Assembly: GCA_040877625.1 (NCBI GenBank)
Contig: JBBDNK010000034.1
Span: 62,001-126,000 of the forward strand
From: Methylonatrum sp040877625
GTDB lineage: Bacteria; Pseudomonadota; Gammaproteobacteria; Nitrococcales; Aquisalimonadaceae
Reading direction: 5' to 3'
Length of the DNA stretch: 64,000 nt
In this document: in pieces, positions 28,101 through 36,393 of the stretch
Layout: each line of letters begins with the position of its first letter
Position numbering within the stretch: position 1 is the first letter of the stretch
Made by a program: the position numbers and the translations under genes
The notes under the pieces: generated by a model
The model's input: the letters and a program-made list of their open reading frames with translations, nothing else
Told to the model about the DNA's origin: nothing
The model's database searches: none

Positions 28101-29224
28101 TTGGCGGGGCTGTGCCGATAGGTGGTGAACTTTGGCGCTTCGCCGCCGATACGGCTGACACCGCCGTTGGTGGTGCCGACCCAGATGGCACCGGTGCTGT
28201 CTTCGAAGATGTCACGGATCATGTTGTCGCCGAGGCTGTCCGGATCGGCGGGGTCATGGTGGTAGCGGCTAACGGTTCCCGTGTCGCGGTCGAAGAGGTC
28301 CAGCCCGTTCAGGGTGCCGATCCACAGCCGCCCGGCGCTGTCTTCATAGACTCTTGAGATGTCGTTGCTGCTGATGGTCGCGGGATCGGTGGGATCATGC
28401 CGGAAGTGGGTGAAACTGTCGGTCGCATGATCATAACGGCTGATGCCGGCATTCCGGGTGGAGACCCAGATGTGACCGTCGCGATCACGGAACAGGTGAA
28501 AGATCTCGTTGCTGCTCAGGCCGGCGGGGTTTGCGGGATCATGCAAGAGGCGGGTGAAACGGCCGGTAGTGCGATCCAGGAGACTGATGCCGCCTCCGAG
28601 TTCGGAGACCCAGAGCAGGCCTGTTACGGGGTCTTCAACAATGGAAGATACGCGGTCCGGGATTGCCGAATGGTCGGGATCGTCCGGGCTTTCGCGATAG
28701 TTGAGGAACCGGCCGGACCGACGGTCGAATCGGCTCAACCCGCCATCGCTTCCGACCCAGAACTCACCGCTGTCATCCTCGTAAATGGCCTTTATCGTGT
28801 CACTGGAAATACTCGCGGGGTTACCGGGGTCGTGGCGGAAATTGCTAAAGGTATCGGTCTCCCGATTGTATCGGTTCAACCCACCGCCGTTGGTGCCTAT
28901 CCACAGGGTACCGTTCCGGTCGGTATGCAGGGTCCAGATGAAGTCATAGGTCAGGCTGTCTGCCTGGCGTGTATCACGTTGATATACCTTGAACTCATGT
29001 CCGTCGTAACGGTTCAGCCCGCCCATGTCGGTGCCGAACCACATGAACCCCTGACGGTCCTGCGAGATTGACCATACGAAGGAATGGGAGAGGCCCTGGT
29101 CGATGGAGAATCGGGTGAATCTGAGGTCGTCGACCGCGGCGGTGAGAGGCGGGGCAGCAAGCAGCAGAGCCATCAGCAAGATGGCTCGCTTGAATGCGGT
29201 GGTCGCAGTCACCAACCTGTCCAT
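25190..29224 (-). CDS. Hybrid sensor histidine kinase with periplasmic beta-propeller (reg_prop) sensor
   Basis: 1344 residues. A signal or first membrane helix (AILLMALLLAAPPLTAA) is followed by about 14 two-component-regulator-propeller repeats (recurring WVGT-x-GGLNR-F patterns) through about residue 700, and a Y_Y_Y domain (FRVKGSNNDGIWNESG). A membrane helix follows near 820 and HisKA with the phospho-His in NMSHELRTPLNAIL near residue 878. After HATPase_c comes a receiver domain with Asp near 1178 (LIWMDLRMPVMDG), then a short C-terminal tail. It is an inner-membrane receptor with a large periplasmic sensor, as used by Bacteroidetes and some gammaproteobacteria to sense sugars. Its partner regulator overlaps its 3' end. 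Confidence 0.93.
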   Translation of the reverse strand: MDRLVTATTAFKRAILLMALLLAAPPLTAAVDDLRFTRFSIDQGLSHSFVWSISQDRQGFMWFGTDMGGLNRYDGHEFKVYQRDTRQADSLTYDFIWTLHTDRNGTLWIGTNGGGLNRYNRETDTFSNFRHDPGNPASISSDTIKAIYEDDSGEFWVGSDGGLSRFDRRSGRFLNYRESPDDPDHSAIPDRVSSIVEDPVTGLLWVSELGGGISLLDRTTGRFTRLLHDPANPAGLSSNEIFHLFRDRDGHIWVSTRNAGISRYDHATDSFTHFRHDPTDPATISSNDISRVYEDSAGRLWIGTLNGLDLFDRDTGTVSRYHHDPADPDSLGDNMIRDIFEDSTGAIWVGTTNGGVSRIGGEAPKFTTYRHSPANPQSLSHNAVLAIHAERTGALWVGTAGGGLNHFDGSAFTRYLPAPGDPRSLSHQDVRAVAEAPGGDLWVGTNGGGLNRFDGQGFTHHRFDLGNPNGINGDFIDTLLVDSGGGLWIGLHGVGLDYFDGNTFTHYTQDPADPRSLPTKYAIALQEDRAGTIWVATVNAGIVRFDRSTGTFTSFLLDPDRPGSEADNRVHAMYLDDNNALWAGAEQGLFRFDLTTETFTHHYTRSDGLPANGVVSILEDAQGRLWLGTANGLSRFDPVERSFRTYDRTDGLQSNQFSWRAQARAADGRLYFGGVYGLSAFYPDRLQDNPHVPPIVLTDFLLFNQPVRPGRNGSPLQTIIGLTERITLTHDQSVFSIRFAALNYAASEKNQYAYMLEGFDSDWMHTSAGNRLVTYTNLNAGDYVFRVKGSNNDGIWNESGTATLITITPPWWETLWFRSLAGAFVLVLIFSGIHLRIRNIERYSRQLKQQVAERTRDLEIATRAAEVANAAKSEFLANMSHELRTPLNAILGFSRLLNREANLPPRAREDLGIILRSGEHLHTLINQVLDLSKIEAGRSVREVTPLDLHQLLDILEDMFAVTAQSKQLKLTFERDADVPRYIRTDHVKLQQILTNLLSNALKFTPQGSVTLHVGRLGDDDAADTDHCRLRFTVSDTGPGIPVEEQQLLFHAFVQAKAGRQTQEGTGLGLVISRRFAQLLGGDLQLSSEPDLGTVVRLDLPVDVVGADAVSESAPPNARRVVALAPGQPSYRILVVDDRPNMRQLLVRLLEPLDFEVSEASNGKEAVDAWQAWHPHLIWMDLRMPVMDGCAATRMIKKTPHGHTTRIVALTASSFEEDRAEILAAGCDDFLRKPFRDEDIFALLQKHLNISFIYQEEPDDAVPVVASTATCLNALRLLPTEVRASLDDALARLDSGAIMEIISVIRRHSPELADQLAAFARDFQYSRIWRLIQQVDDQPRQEPRS

Positions 29225-29340
29225 GACTTGTCCCTAGTCAATCAGGCTTGTTCTGGTTATGAGGCGATTATTGCACAGGATAAGGGCAATTTGCCTTTCA
29301 GTTCCACTAGGAGTGCACGCGGTTTCCGGGCAGTGTCTCC

Positions 29341-30471
29341 CTAGCCCCGGTAATAACGCTGGGGTACAAACGGCATTCTGGAAACGGATACGGGAATTTC
29401 ACGGCCGCGAACGATGGCCGTGAGTCCGGTACCGATCTCCGCGTACGGGGTATCGATATAGGCCATGGCCACCGGCGCCCCCGCGGTCGGACCGAAGGTG
29501 CCGCTGGTGACCCGGCCGATCGTTTCTCCGTTGTCGTTGACCAGCTCGCAGCCTTCACGTACCGGCGCCCGCCCTTCGGGGCGGATGCCCGCGCGCAGTC
29601 GTTCCGTGCCGCTCTCGAACTGCCGCATGATGACGTCGGCGCCCGGGTAGTGTCCTTCCCGCTCGCCACCGGCCCGGCGGGGTTTGGAGACCACCCAGCG
29701 CAGATTGGCCTCGACCGGCGTGGTCGTGGTGTCGAGGTCGTGCCCATAAAGGCACAATCCCGCTTCGAGGCGAAGCGAGTCACGCGCGCCGAGGCCGACG
29801 GGAGCAACTTCATCGCGGGCGAGCAGCGTGCGCGCCAGGGCCTCCGCCTTGTCGGCCGGTACCGAAATCTCGAAGCCGTCCTCGCCGGTGTAACCGGAAC
29901 GGGTGACGAAACAGCGCTCGCCGCACAGGTCCACCTCGGCGGCGGTCATGAAGGTGAGTTCCGCCGCCTCCGGCGCCAGCGCTGCCATGACCGCGTGTGC
30001 CGCCGGCCCCTGGAGTGCCAGTAGCGCCCGGTCTTCGACAACGTCGACGTTGCAGAGGTCGCCGAGCTGCGCGCGCAGATGCGCCACGTCCTGTTCCTTG
30101 CAGGCGGCATTGACGACCAGGAACAGATGATCGCCGGCATGGGTGACCATGAGATCGTCGAGGATGCCGCCGTGTTCATTGGTGAACACCGTATAGCGTT
30201 GCTGAAAAGGGCGCAGGCCGCGGATATCCCCCGGCACCAGGGCTTCCAGCGCCAGCGCTGCCCCGGCTCCATGCAGCCGGACCTGGCCCATGTGCGAGAC
30301 ATCGAACAGGCCTGCCTGCTCGCGGGTATGCAGATGCTCCCTGAGCACGCCGGCGGCGAAGCGTACCGGCATTTCATAACCGGCAAAGGGCACCATGGTG
30401 GCGCCCAGTTCCTTGTGCAGGGCGTGCAGCGGCGTGCGTGCCATCGAGGCATTGTTGGCGTTTTCGGTCAT
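29341..30471 (-). CDS. gcvT: Glycine cleavage T protein (aminomethyltransferase)
   Basis: 376 residues. The N-terminal text LHALHKELGATMVPFAGYEMP and LFDVSHMGQV is diagnostic for GcvT, as is the folate-binding Asp region GYTGEDGFEI. The C-terminal barrel domain includes VTSGTFGPT. It transfers the aminomethyl group from lipoyl-GcvH to tetrahydrofolate, releasing ammonia. It is the last gene of gcvH-gcvP-sdaA-gcvT, starting 15 bases after sdaA. It is cytoplasmic. The order differs from E. coli gcvTHP but resembles the Pseudomonas gcvH2-gcvP2-glyA2-sdaA-gcvT2 set without glyA. Confidence 0.95.
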   Translation of the reverse strand: MTENANNASMARTPLHALHKELGATMVPFAGYEMPVRFAAGVLREHLHTREQAGLFDVSHMGQVRLHGAGAALALEALVPGDIRGLRPFQQRYTVFTNEHGGILDDLMVTHAGDHLFLVVNAACKEQDVAHLRAQLGDLCNVDVVEDRALLALQGPAAHAVMAALAPEAAELTFMTAAEVDLCGERCFVTRSGYTGEDGFEISVPADKAEALARTLLARDEVAPVGLGARDSLRLEAGLCLYGHDLDTTTTPVEANLRWVVSKPRRAGGEREGHYPGADVIMRQFESGTERLRAGIRPEGRAPVREGCELVNDNGETIGRVTSGTFGPTAGAPVAMAYIDTPYAEIGTGLTAIVRGREIPVSVSRMPFVPQRYYRG

Positions 30472-30486
30472 GGTTGTTCCATCCGT

Positions 30487-31866
30487 TCAGCATTCTATGA
30501 TGTTCACCGCGAGGCCTCCGCGTGCGGTTTCCTTGTACTTGGTTTTCATGTCGGCGCCGGTCTGGCGCATGGTCCGAATGACCTTGTCCAGGGACACGAC
30601 GTGGCTCCCATCGCCGCCCAATGCCATGCGCGCCGCATTCAGGGCCTTGATCGAGCCCATGGCATTGCGTTCGATGCAGGGAATCTGGACCAGCCCGCCG
30701 ATGGGGTCGCAGGTTAGCCCCAGGTTGTGTTCCATACCGATCTCGGCGGCGTTCTCCACCTGCTCCGGGGTGCCGCCGAGGACTTCCGCAAGTGCTCCGG
30801 AAGCCATGGAGCAGGCAACACCCACCTCGCCCTGGCAGCCCACCTCGGCACCGGAGATGGAGGCATTCTCCTTGTAGAGGATGCCGATGGCGCCGGCGGT
30901 GAGCAGGAAGCGGACGATGCCGTCTTCGCTGGCGCCCGGGGTGAAGCGATCGTAGTAATGCAGCACCGCCGGCACGATTCCCGCTGCCCCGTTGGTCGGC
31001 GCGGTGACCACGCGGCCGCCGCTGGCGTTCTCCTCGTTCACCGCCAGGGCGTAGAGGTTCACCCAGTCCAGGACGGTGAGCGGATCCTTGAGTGCCGCTT
31101 CCGGTCGGGACGAGAGCTTGCGGTGCAGCTCCGCCGCCCGCCGGCGGACCTTGAGCCCGCCGGGCATGACGCCTTCCTGATGACAGCCGCGTTGCACGCA
31201 GGCCTGCATCACGTCCCAGATTTCCAGCAGCCCGGCGCGGATATTCTGCTCGGAGCGCCAGATCTTCTCGTTTTCCAGCATCACGTCGCTGATATTGATG
31301 CCACCGGCGCGGCAATGATCGAGCAGTTCGGCGGCACTGTGAAACGGGTAGGGGAGGGGCGTGGTGTCCGGCACGATGCGGTCTTCATCCGCGGCGCTCT
31401 CGTCCAGCACGAAACCGCCGCCGACGGAGTAGTAGATCTTGCTTGCCAGCTCGGCATCCTCGGCGTCGAAGGCGGTAAAACGCATGCCGTTGAGGTGCGC
31501 TGGCAGGCTGCCGCGCTTCTGGAACAGCAGATCGTTGCGTTCGCGGAAGCGGACGGCATGTCGGCCCAGGAGCCGCAGTTCCTGCCGGGCGCGGATATCG
31601 GCAATGCGCTCGCCGACGCTGCCCGTATCCACCGTCTCCGGTGCCTCGCCTTCCAGGCCGAGCAGCACTGCCTTGTCGGAGCCGTGGCCACGGCCGGTGG
31701 CCGCCAGGGAGCCGAACAGCTCGGATTTCACCCGGGCCGTTCGGTCCAGGAGGCCCGCGTCTTCCAGACCCCGGCAGAACAGGGTGGCGGCCTTCATGGG
31801 CCCGACGGTGTGTGAGCTCGACGGACCGATGCCGATCTTGAACAGGTCGAACACGCTGATGGACAT
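30487..31866 (-). CDS. sdaA: L-serine ammonia-lyase (iron-sulfur type)
   Basis: 459 residues from ATG 31866 (MSISVFDLFKIGIGPSSSHT), with a strong GGGAGGG ribosome site. Both domains of the single-chain enzyme are present: the beta domain with GPSSSHTVGPM, and the alpha domain with cysteines near NLGLTCDPIGGLVQIPC that bind the 4Fe-4S cluster. It deaminates serine to pyruvate. Its place within the glycine cleavage operon links glycine to serine to pyruvate flux, though the serine hydroxymethyltransferase gene is not here. It lies 162 bases downstream of gcvP, the widest space in this operon. Confidence 0.95.
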   Translation of the reverse strand: MSISVFDLFKIGIGPSSSHTVGPMKAATLFCRGLEDAGLLDRTARVKSELFGSLAATGRGHGSDKAVLLGLEGEAPETVDTGSVGERIADIRARQELRLLGRHAVRFRERNDLLFQKRGSLPAHLNGMRFTAFDAEDAELASKIYYSVGGGFVLDESAADEDRIVPDTTPLPYPFHSAAELLDHCRAGGINISDVMLENEKIWRSEQNIRAGLLEIWDVMQACVQRGCHQEGVMPGGLKVRRRAAELHRKLSSRPEAALKDPLTVLDWVNLYALAVNEENASGGRVVTAPTNGAAGIVPAVLHYYDRFTPGASEDGIVRFLLTAGAIGILYKENASISGAEVGCQGEVGVACSMASGALAEVLGGTPEQVENAAEIGMEHNLGLTCDPIGGLVQIPCIERNAMGSIKALNAARMALGGDGSHVVSLDKVIRTMRQTGADMKTKYKETARGGLAVNIIEC

Positions 31867-31930
31867 GGTTCGAGTTCCCTCCCGCGCCGTGCATGCACTG
31901 CCGGCGCATGCGTTTCGTGTGCGATCCGGG

Positions 31931-31966
31931 TTCCCGGCTCGCCGTATACGCCGCGTAAGCCGGGAA
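31931..31966. promoter_or_regulatory. Stem-loop between gcvP and sdaA
   Basis: TTCCCGGCT and AGCCGGGAA form a perfect 9-bp stem around an 18-base loop, in the 162-base space between gcvP and sdaA. There is no T-run after it on the minus strand. It may tune the ratio of gcvP to sdaA expression or stabilise processed mRNA. Confidence 0.4.
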
Positions 31967-32028
31967 ACGTCGGCAAATGTTCCGGGCTCGCCGCTTGATC
32001 GACCGAATGGTCTGCTTGTCAATGCGGT

Positions 32029-34956
32029 TCAGCCGCCTTTGGCGGCTTCCTTGAGTGCTAATTCCGCGTTGCCCTCGTAGGCGCTCATGGGCGGGCAGGC
32101 GCAGACCAGGTTGCGGTCTCCGTAGACGTTGTCCACCCGGCCCACCGGGGACCAGTATTTGGCGGTCCGCAGGGTTTTCACCGGGAAAACAGCCTGTTCC
32201 CTGGAGTACGGATGGCCCCAGTTCCCCACCAGGTCCGTGGTGGTGTGCGGCGCGTTCTTCAGCGGGTTGTCGCCGGCGTCCATCCGGCCCTGCTCGACGG
32301 CGCGGATCTCCTCGCGGATGGCGATCATGGCGTCGCAGAATCGATCCAGCTCTGCCGTGGACTCGCTCTCCGTGGGCTCGATCATCAACGTGCCGGCCAC
32401 CGGGAAGGACATGGTGGGAGCGTGGAAACCGTAGTCGATCAGGCGCTTGGCCACGTCGTCCACGTTGATATCCGCAGTATCCTTGAACGGACGCAGGTCG
32501 ATGATGCACTCATGCGCTACCAGGCCGTTGGCGCCGGTGTAGAGCACCGGGTAGTCGTCCGACAACCGCTTTGCCACATAGTTGGCGTTGAGGATGGCCA
32601 CCCGGGTGGCGTCGGTCAGGCCCTGCCTGCCCATCATCCGGATGTAGGCCCAGGAGATGGGCAGGATGCCGGCACTGCCCCAGGGCGCCGCACTGACCGC
32701 GGGGATGGCCTGATCCGGCTGTCTGTCGCCCATGGCCCGGTGGCCCGGCAGGAACGGTGCCAGGTGCTTGGCCACGGCCACGGGGCCGACTCCGGGGCCG
32801 CCGCCGCCGTGGGGGATGCAGAAGGTCTTGTGCAGGTTCAGGTGGGAGACGTCGCCGCCGAACCGGCCCGGCGCGCACACGCCCACCATGGCGTTGAGGT
32901 TGGCGCCGTCGATGTAGACCTGTCCGCCGTGCTGATGAACGATGTCGCAGACCTCGCGCACCCGGGCCTCGAAGACGCCGTGGGTGGACGGATAGGTGAT
33001 CATCAGCGCGGCCAGGTCGTCCTTGTGCTGCTCCGCCTTGGCACGCAGGTCGTCAATGTCCACGTTGCCATTGCGGTCGCAGGCCACCACCAGCACCTTC
33101 ATGCCCACCATATGGGCGGAGGCGGGGTTGGTGCCGTGGGCCGAGCTGGGGATCAGGCAGACGTTCCGGTGCCCCTCGCCGCGGCTCTGGTGATAGCGGC
33201 GGATTGCCAGCAGGCCGGCGTATTCCCCCTGGGAACCGGCGTTGGGCTGCAGCGAGACGGCGTGATAGCCGGTCACGGCGCAAAGCATGCGCTCCAGGTG
33301 TTCCACCAGTTCGCGGTAGCCTTCGGTCTGATCCGCCGGTGCGAACGGGTGCATGCCGCTGAACGCTTCCCAGGAGATGGGCACCATTTCCGTGGTGGCG
33401 TTGAGCTTCATGGTGCAGGAGCCGAGCGGGATCATCGACCGGTCGAGCGCCAGATCGCGGTCGGCCAGCTGCCGCAGGTAACGCAGCATCTCGGTTTCGG
33501 ACCGGTGGCAGTTGAACACCGGGTGGGTGAGGAAGTCGCTCTCGCGCCGCAGTGCCGCCGGCAGGGCGTCGTCGGTGGCGGCATCCAGGGCGTCGATATC
33601 GATGGCGGCGGCATCGCCCTCGGCAAAGATCGCCAGCAGGGTGGCCACCTCCTCACGGGTGGTGGTCTCGTCCAGCGAGATGCCGATGGTGGTGGCGCCG
33701 ATCTCCCGCAGGTTGATCTGCCGTGCCCGCGCCGCCGCATGAATGGCGTCGGTGCGGTCGCCGGTATTGACCGTGATGGTGTCGAAGTACACCCGGGTCG
33801 GAACCTCCCAGCCGAGCTGGCGCAGGCCCGCGGCCAGAATGGCGGTAAGGCGGTGTACGCGCCGGGCGATGGTGCGCAGGCCCTCGGGGCCGTGATATAC
33901 GGCGTACATGGAGGCGGTCACCGCCAGCAGGGCCTGGGCGGTGCAGATGTTGCTGGTGGCCTTCTCGCGGCGGATGTGCTGTTCCCGGGTCTGCAGCGCC
34001 AGGCGGTAGGCGGGCTCGCCGCGGGAGTCCACGGACACACCCACCAGCCGACCGGGAAGGGCGCGCTTGTGGGCGTCGGTGGTGGCCATGTAGGCGGCAT
34101 GGGGGCCGCCGAAGAACAGCGGCACCCCGAAGCGCTGGGAATTGCCCACGGCCACGTCCGCGCCCAGTTCGCCGGGGGGCGTGAGCAGGGTGAGGGCCAG
34201 CAGGTCCGCAGCCATCACCACCATGGTGTCGCGTGCCTTGGCGGCGGAAACCAGCGCGCGGTAATCGTTCACCTCGCCGAACGTGCCGGGGTACTGGAGC
34301 AGCAGCCCGAAGCAATCCTCGACCGCGGCGTCCTTCAATGGATCGCCGATCACGACTTCGATATCCAAGGGCTCGGCGCGGCCGCGGACCACGTCGATGG
34401 TCTGCGGGTGACAGTCGGCGGCGACGAAGAAGCGGTCGCTCCGGTTCTTGCGGTTCACGCGCTTGCACAGCGCCATGGCCTCCGCGGCGGCCGTGCCTTC
34501 GTCCAGCAGGGAGGCATTGGCGAGCCCCAGGCCGGTGAAGTCCGAGACCATGGTCTGAAAGTTCAGCAGTGCCTCCAGCCGGCCCTGGGAGATTTCGGGC
34601 TGGTAGGGTGTGTAGGCGGTATACCAGCCCGGGTTTTCCAGTACGTTGCGCTGGATGACCGTCGGCGTGTGGGCGCCGTGATAGCCCATGCCGATAAAGG
34701 AGCGAAACACCCGGTTGCGGGCGGCGATAGCCTTGAGCTCAGCCAGCACCTCCGCCTCCGGCCGGGCCTCGTCCAGGTCCAGTGGGCGTTCATTGCGGAT
34801 ATCGCCCGGGATGGCGCGGTCGACCAGTTCGTCCAGCGAAGCAAGCCCCAGAGCAGAGAGCATTTCCGCCTGCTCCTCTGCGCCCGGGCCGATATGCCGG
34901 CGGATGAACGCGTCGCGCTGCTCCAGGTTGCTCAGGGGGTCACGGGTGCGGGTCAT
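32029..34956 (-). CDS. gcvP: Glycine dehydrogenase (decarboxylating), P protein
   Basis: 975 residues, the fused single-chain GcvP of proteobacteria and eukaryotes. Family marks include the N-terminal FIRRHIGPGAEEQAEML, GMGYHGAHTP, the glycine-rich HGGGGPGVGPV, and the PLP lysine in HLNLHKTFCIPHGG. It decarboxylates glycine and passes the aminomethyl group to lipoyl-GcvH. It is cytoplasmic. The start lies 29 bases after the gcvH stop. A very long open frame on the opposite strand is a high-GC shadow. Confidence 0.97.
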   Translation of the reverse strand: MTRTRDPLSNLEQRDAFIRRHIGPGAEEQAEMLSALGLASLDELVDRAIPGDIRNERPLDLDEARPEAEVLAELKAIAARNRVFRSFIGMGYHGAHTPTVIQRNVLENPGWYTAYTPYQPEISQGRLEALLNFQTMVSDFTGLGLANASLLDEGTAAAEAMALCKRVNRKNRSDRFFVAADCHPQTIDVVRGRAEPLDIEVVIGDPLKDAAVEDCFGLLLQYPGTFGEVNDYRALVSAAKARDTMVVMAADLLALTLLTPPGELGADVAVGNSQRFGVPLFFGGPHAAYMATTDAHKRALPGRLVGVSVDSRGEPAYRLALQTREQHIRREKATSNICTAQALLAVTASMYAVYHGPEGLRTIARRVHRLTAILAAGLRQLGWEVPTRVYFDTITVNTGDRTDAIHAAARARQINLREIGATTIGISLDETTTREEVATLLAIFAEGDAAAIDIDALDAATDDALPAALRRESDFLTHPVFNCHRSETEMLRYLRQLADRDLALDRSMIPLGSCTMKLNATTEMVPISWEAFSGMHPFAPADQTEGYRELVEHLERMLCAVTGYHAVSLQPNAGSQGEYAGLLAIRRYHQSRGEGHRNVCLIPSSAHGTNPASAHMVGMKVLVVACDRNGNVDIDDLRAKAEQHKDDLAALMITYPSTHGVFEARVREVCDIVHQHGGQVYIDGANLNAMVGVCAPGRFGGDVSHLNLHKTFCIPHGGGGPGVGPVAVAKHLAPFLPGHRAMGDRQPDQAIPAVSAAPWGSAGILPISWAYIRMMGRQGLTDATRVAILNANYVAKRLSDDYPVLYTGANGLVAHECIIDLRPFKDTADINVDDVAKRLIDYGFHAPTMSFPVAGTLMIEPTESESTAELDRFCDAMIAIREEIRAVEQGRMDAGDNPLKNAPHTTTDLVGNWGHPYSREQAVFPVKTLRTAKYWSPVGRVDNVYGDRNLVCACPPMSAYEGNAELALKEAAKGG

Positions 34957-34985
34957 GGTATTACCTCACAAGGGGTTGCTCGGGC

Positions 34986-35360
34986 TCAGTTGGCCAGATA
35001 GCGCCGGTACGCTATTTCGTCCATGAGAGTATCCAGTTCGGCGGGGTCGGACAGCCGGATACGGAAGAACCAGCCGTCGCCCAGGGGATCCTGGTTGGGC
35101 AGGGACGGATCCTCGATCAGGGCTCCATTGACGGCGGTCACGGTGCCGGAAACCGGCGATTTGATCTCCCCGGCGGCCTTGACGGATTCGATCACGGCGG
35201 CCTCGTCTCCCCGGCTCAGGAGCTGCCCCACCTGCGGGAGATCGGCGTGGACCAGGTCGCCCAGCTGTTCCTGGGCGTAGGCGGTAATGCCCACCACCAC
35301 CAGGTCATCGCCCTCGATGCGAACCCACTCATGGTCTTCCGTGTATTTTTCGGCGGTCAT
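34986..35360 (-). CDS. gcvH: Glycine cleavage H protein
   Basis: 124 residues. The lipoyl lysine is in VIESVKAAGEI, with the family start KYTEDHEWVRIEGD and the end ELDTLMDEIAYRRYL. It shuttles the aminomethyl intermediate between P, T and L proteins. A GGAG ribosome site lies 9 nt before the ATG. It is the first gene of the operon, behind an AT-rich region shared with a divergent LysR-type gene. I looked for a glycine riboswitch upstream and saw none in the 104-base space. Confidence 0.95.
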   Translation of the reverse strand: MTAEKYTEDHEWVRIEGDDLVVVGITAYAQEQLGDLVHADLPQVGQLLSRGDEAAVIESVKAAGEIKSPVSGTVTAVNGALIEDPSLPNQDPLGDGWFFRIRLSDPAELDTLMDEIAYRRYLAN

Positions 35361-35464
35361 TCCTGTTCTCCGGCTGTCCTGTCGGGACTGTACAAAGGGA
35401 AACCATACGTGTCGTGTTGGTATTAGGAAAATAAATATGTAAAATTACAGCATTTATATTTCAA
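35361..35464. promoter_or_regulatory. AT-rich divergent promoter region of gcvH and LysR gene
   Basis: 104 bases, strikingly AT-rich at 35426-35464 (GGAAAATAAATATGTAAAAT and on) compared with its surroundings. It must hold promoters for both genes. The T-N11-A-type motifs used by LysR regulators can be drawn in this stretch, but the low complexity makes a precise box unsafe. The LysR gene has almost no leader. Confidence 0.5.
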
Positions 35465-36370
35465 ATGGGCGTGGCCGTGAAGAATCTGCCTACCGATCTG
35501 TTGCGAACCTTCGTCACCGTGGCCGACCTGGGTGGCATTACCAGTGCCGGTGCGGTGGTTGGTCGCTCCCAGCCGGCGATCAGTCTCCAGATCAAACGGC
35601 TGGAGGAACTCGTTGGCGTAAGCTTGTTCGAACGCACGGGCCGGGCCCTGCGTCCAACCGGTGAGGGGGACGTGCTGCTGCGTTATGCGCGCGAGATACT
35701 GTCGCTCAACGACCAGGCCCTGTCCCGGTTGGCGCGACAACCCCTTGCAGGTACCGTGCGCCTGGGTATCCCCAATGAGTTCGCGAGTTCGTTCCTGCCG
35801 CAGATTCTCGGCAAGTTTGCACAGACCCACCCGGACGTGGCGGTCGAGGTGACCTGCACCCTGAGCACCAATCTGCTGGCCAGCCATGAGCGCAATGAAC
35901 TGGATCTGGTCTTCGCCCTGCATGCCGATCAACCCGGGGACGGCGTTTCCGAAGGTTGGATGGAGGAACTGGTCTGGGTCGCGAGCCCGGTGCACCGCAG
36001 CCACACGCGCGTGCCGTTGCCGCTGATCGTGGCGCCACGGGGCTGTGTCTATCGCGGGCGCATCATGGATGTGCTGGAAAAGGCGCGGATACCCTGGCGA
36101 ATTGTCTACAGCTCACCGAGTTTCGGCGGCATCCGCGCCGGGGTGCTGGCCGGCCTGGGTGTCACGGTATTATCGGAGAGCGTGGTCCCCGACGGCTTGC
36201 GGACTCTGCCGCCGGACCCGCAACTGCCCGAACTGCCGCCGGTTCGCGTGCAGCTTCACTACAGTCGCGAGCGGGCGTCGGAAGCGGTGTGCGGTCTGGC
36301 CGATTACATGGCAACCAACCTGGCGGAGCGGCGGACGATGGGGCGGCGTTCGCTGCCGTCCGTGTCATAG
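35465..36370 (+). CDS. LysR-family transcriptional regulator
   Basis: 301 residues. The N-terminal winged helix-turn-helix is clear (DLLRTFVTVADLGGITSAG, then RSQPAISLQIKRLEE and LFERTGRALRPTGEG). The effector-binding domain follows, with GTVRLGIPNEFASSFLP. The start at 35465 has no ribosome site; GTG codons at 35471 and 35477 are alternatives. It is divergent from gcvH, so by the usual LysR rule it probably controls the glycine cleavage operon, which in Pseudomonas is instead controlled by the enhancer-binding GcsR. That role is inference. Confidence 0.88.
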   Translation: MGVAVKNLPTDLLRTFVTVADLGGITSAGAVVGRSQPAISLQIKRLEELVGVSLFERTGRALRPTGEGDVLLRYAREILSLNDQALSRLARQPLAGTVRLGIPNEFASSFLPQILGKFAQTHPDVAVEVTCTLSTNLLASHERNELDLVFALHADQPGDGVSEGWMEELVWVASPVHRSHTRVPLPLIVAPRGCVYRGRIMDVLEKARIPWRIVYSSPSFGGIRAGVLAGLGVTVLSESVVPDGLRTLPPDPQLPELPPVRVQLHYSRERASEAVCGLADYMATNLAERRTMGRRSLPSVS

Positions 36371-36393
36371 CTGCTGCGATCGGTGTATTCCCG

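Noticed and set aside
32212..35001. Very long plus-strand open frame (929 codons) opposite gcvP
   Set aside because: It is fully antisense to gcvP, has no family motif or ribosome site, and has the His/Gly/Val-rich composition typical of high-GC shadow frames.
35361..35464. Possible glycine riboswitch upstream of gcvH
   Set aside because: The 104-base space is AT-rich and shows no paired aptamer-like stems or conserved riboswitch core that I could recognise.
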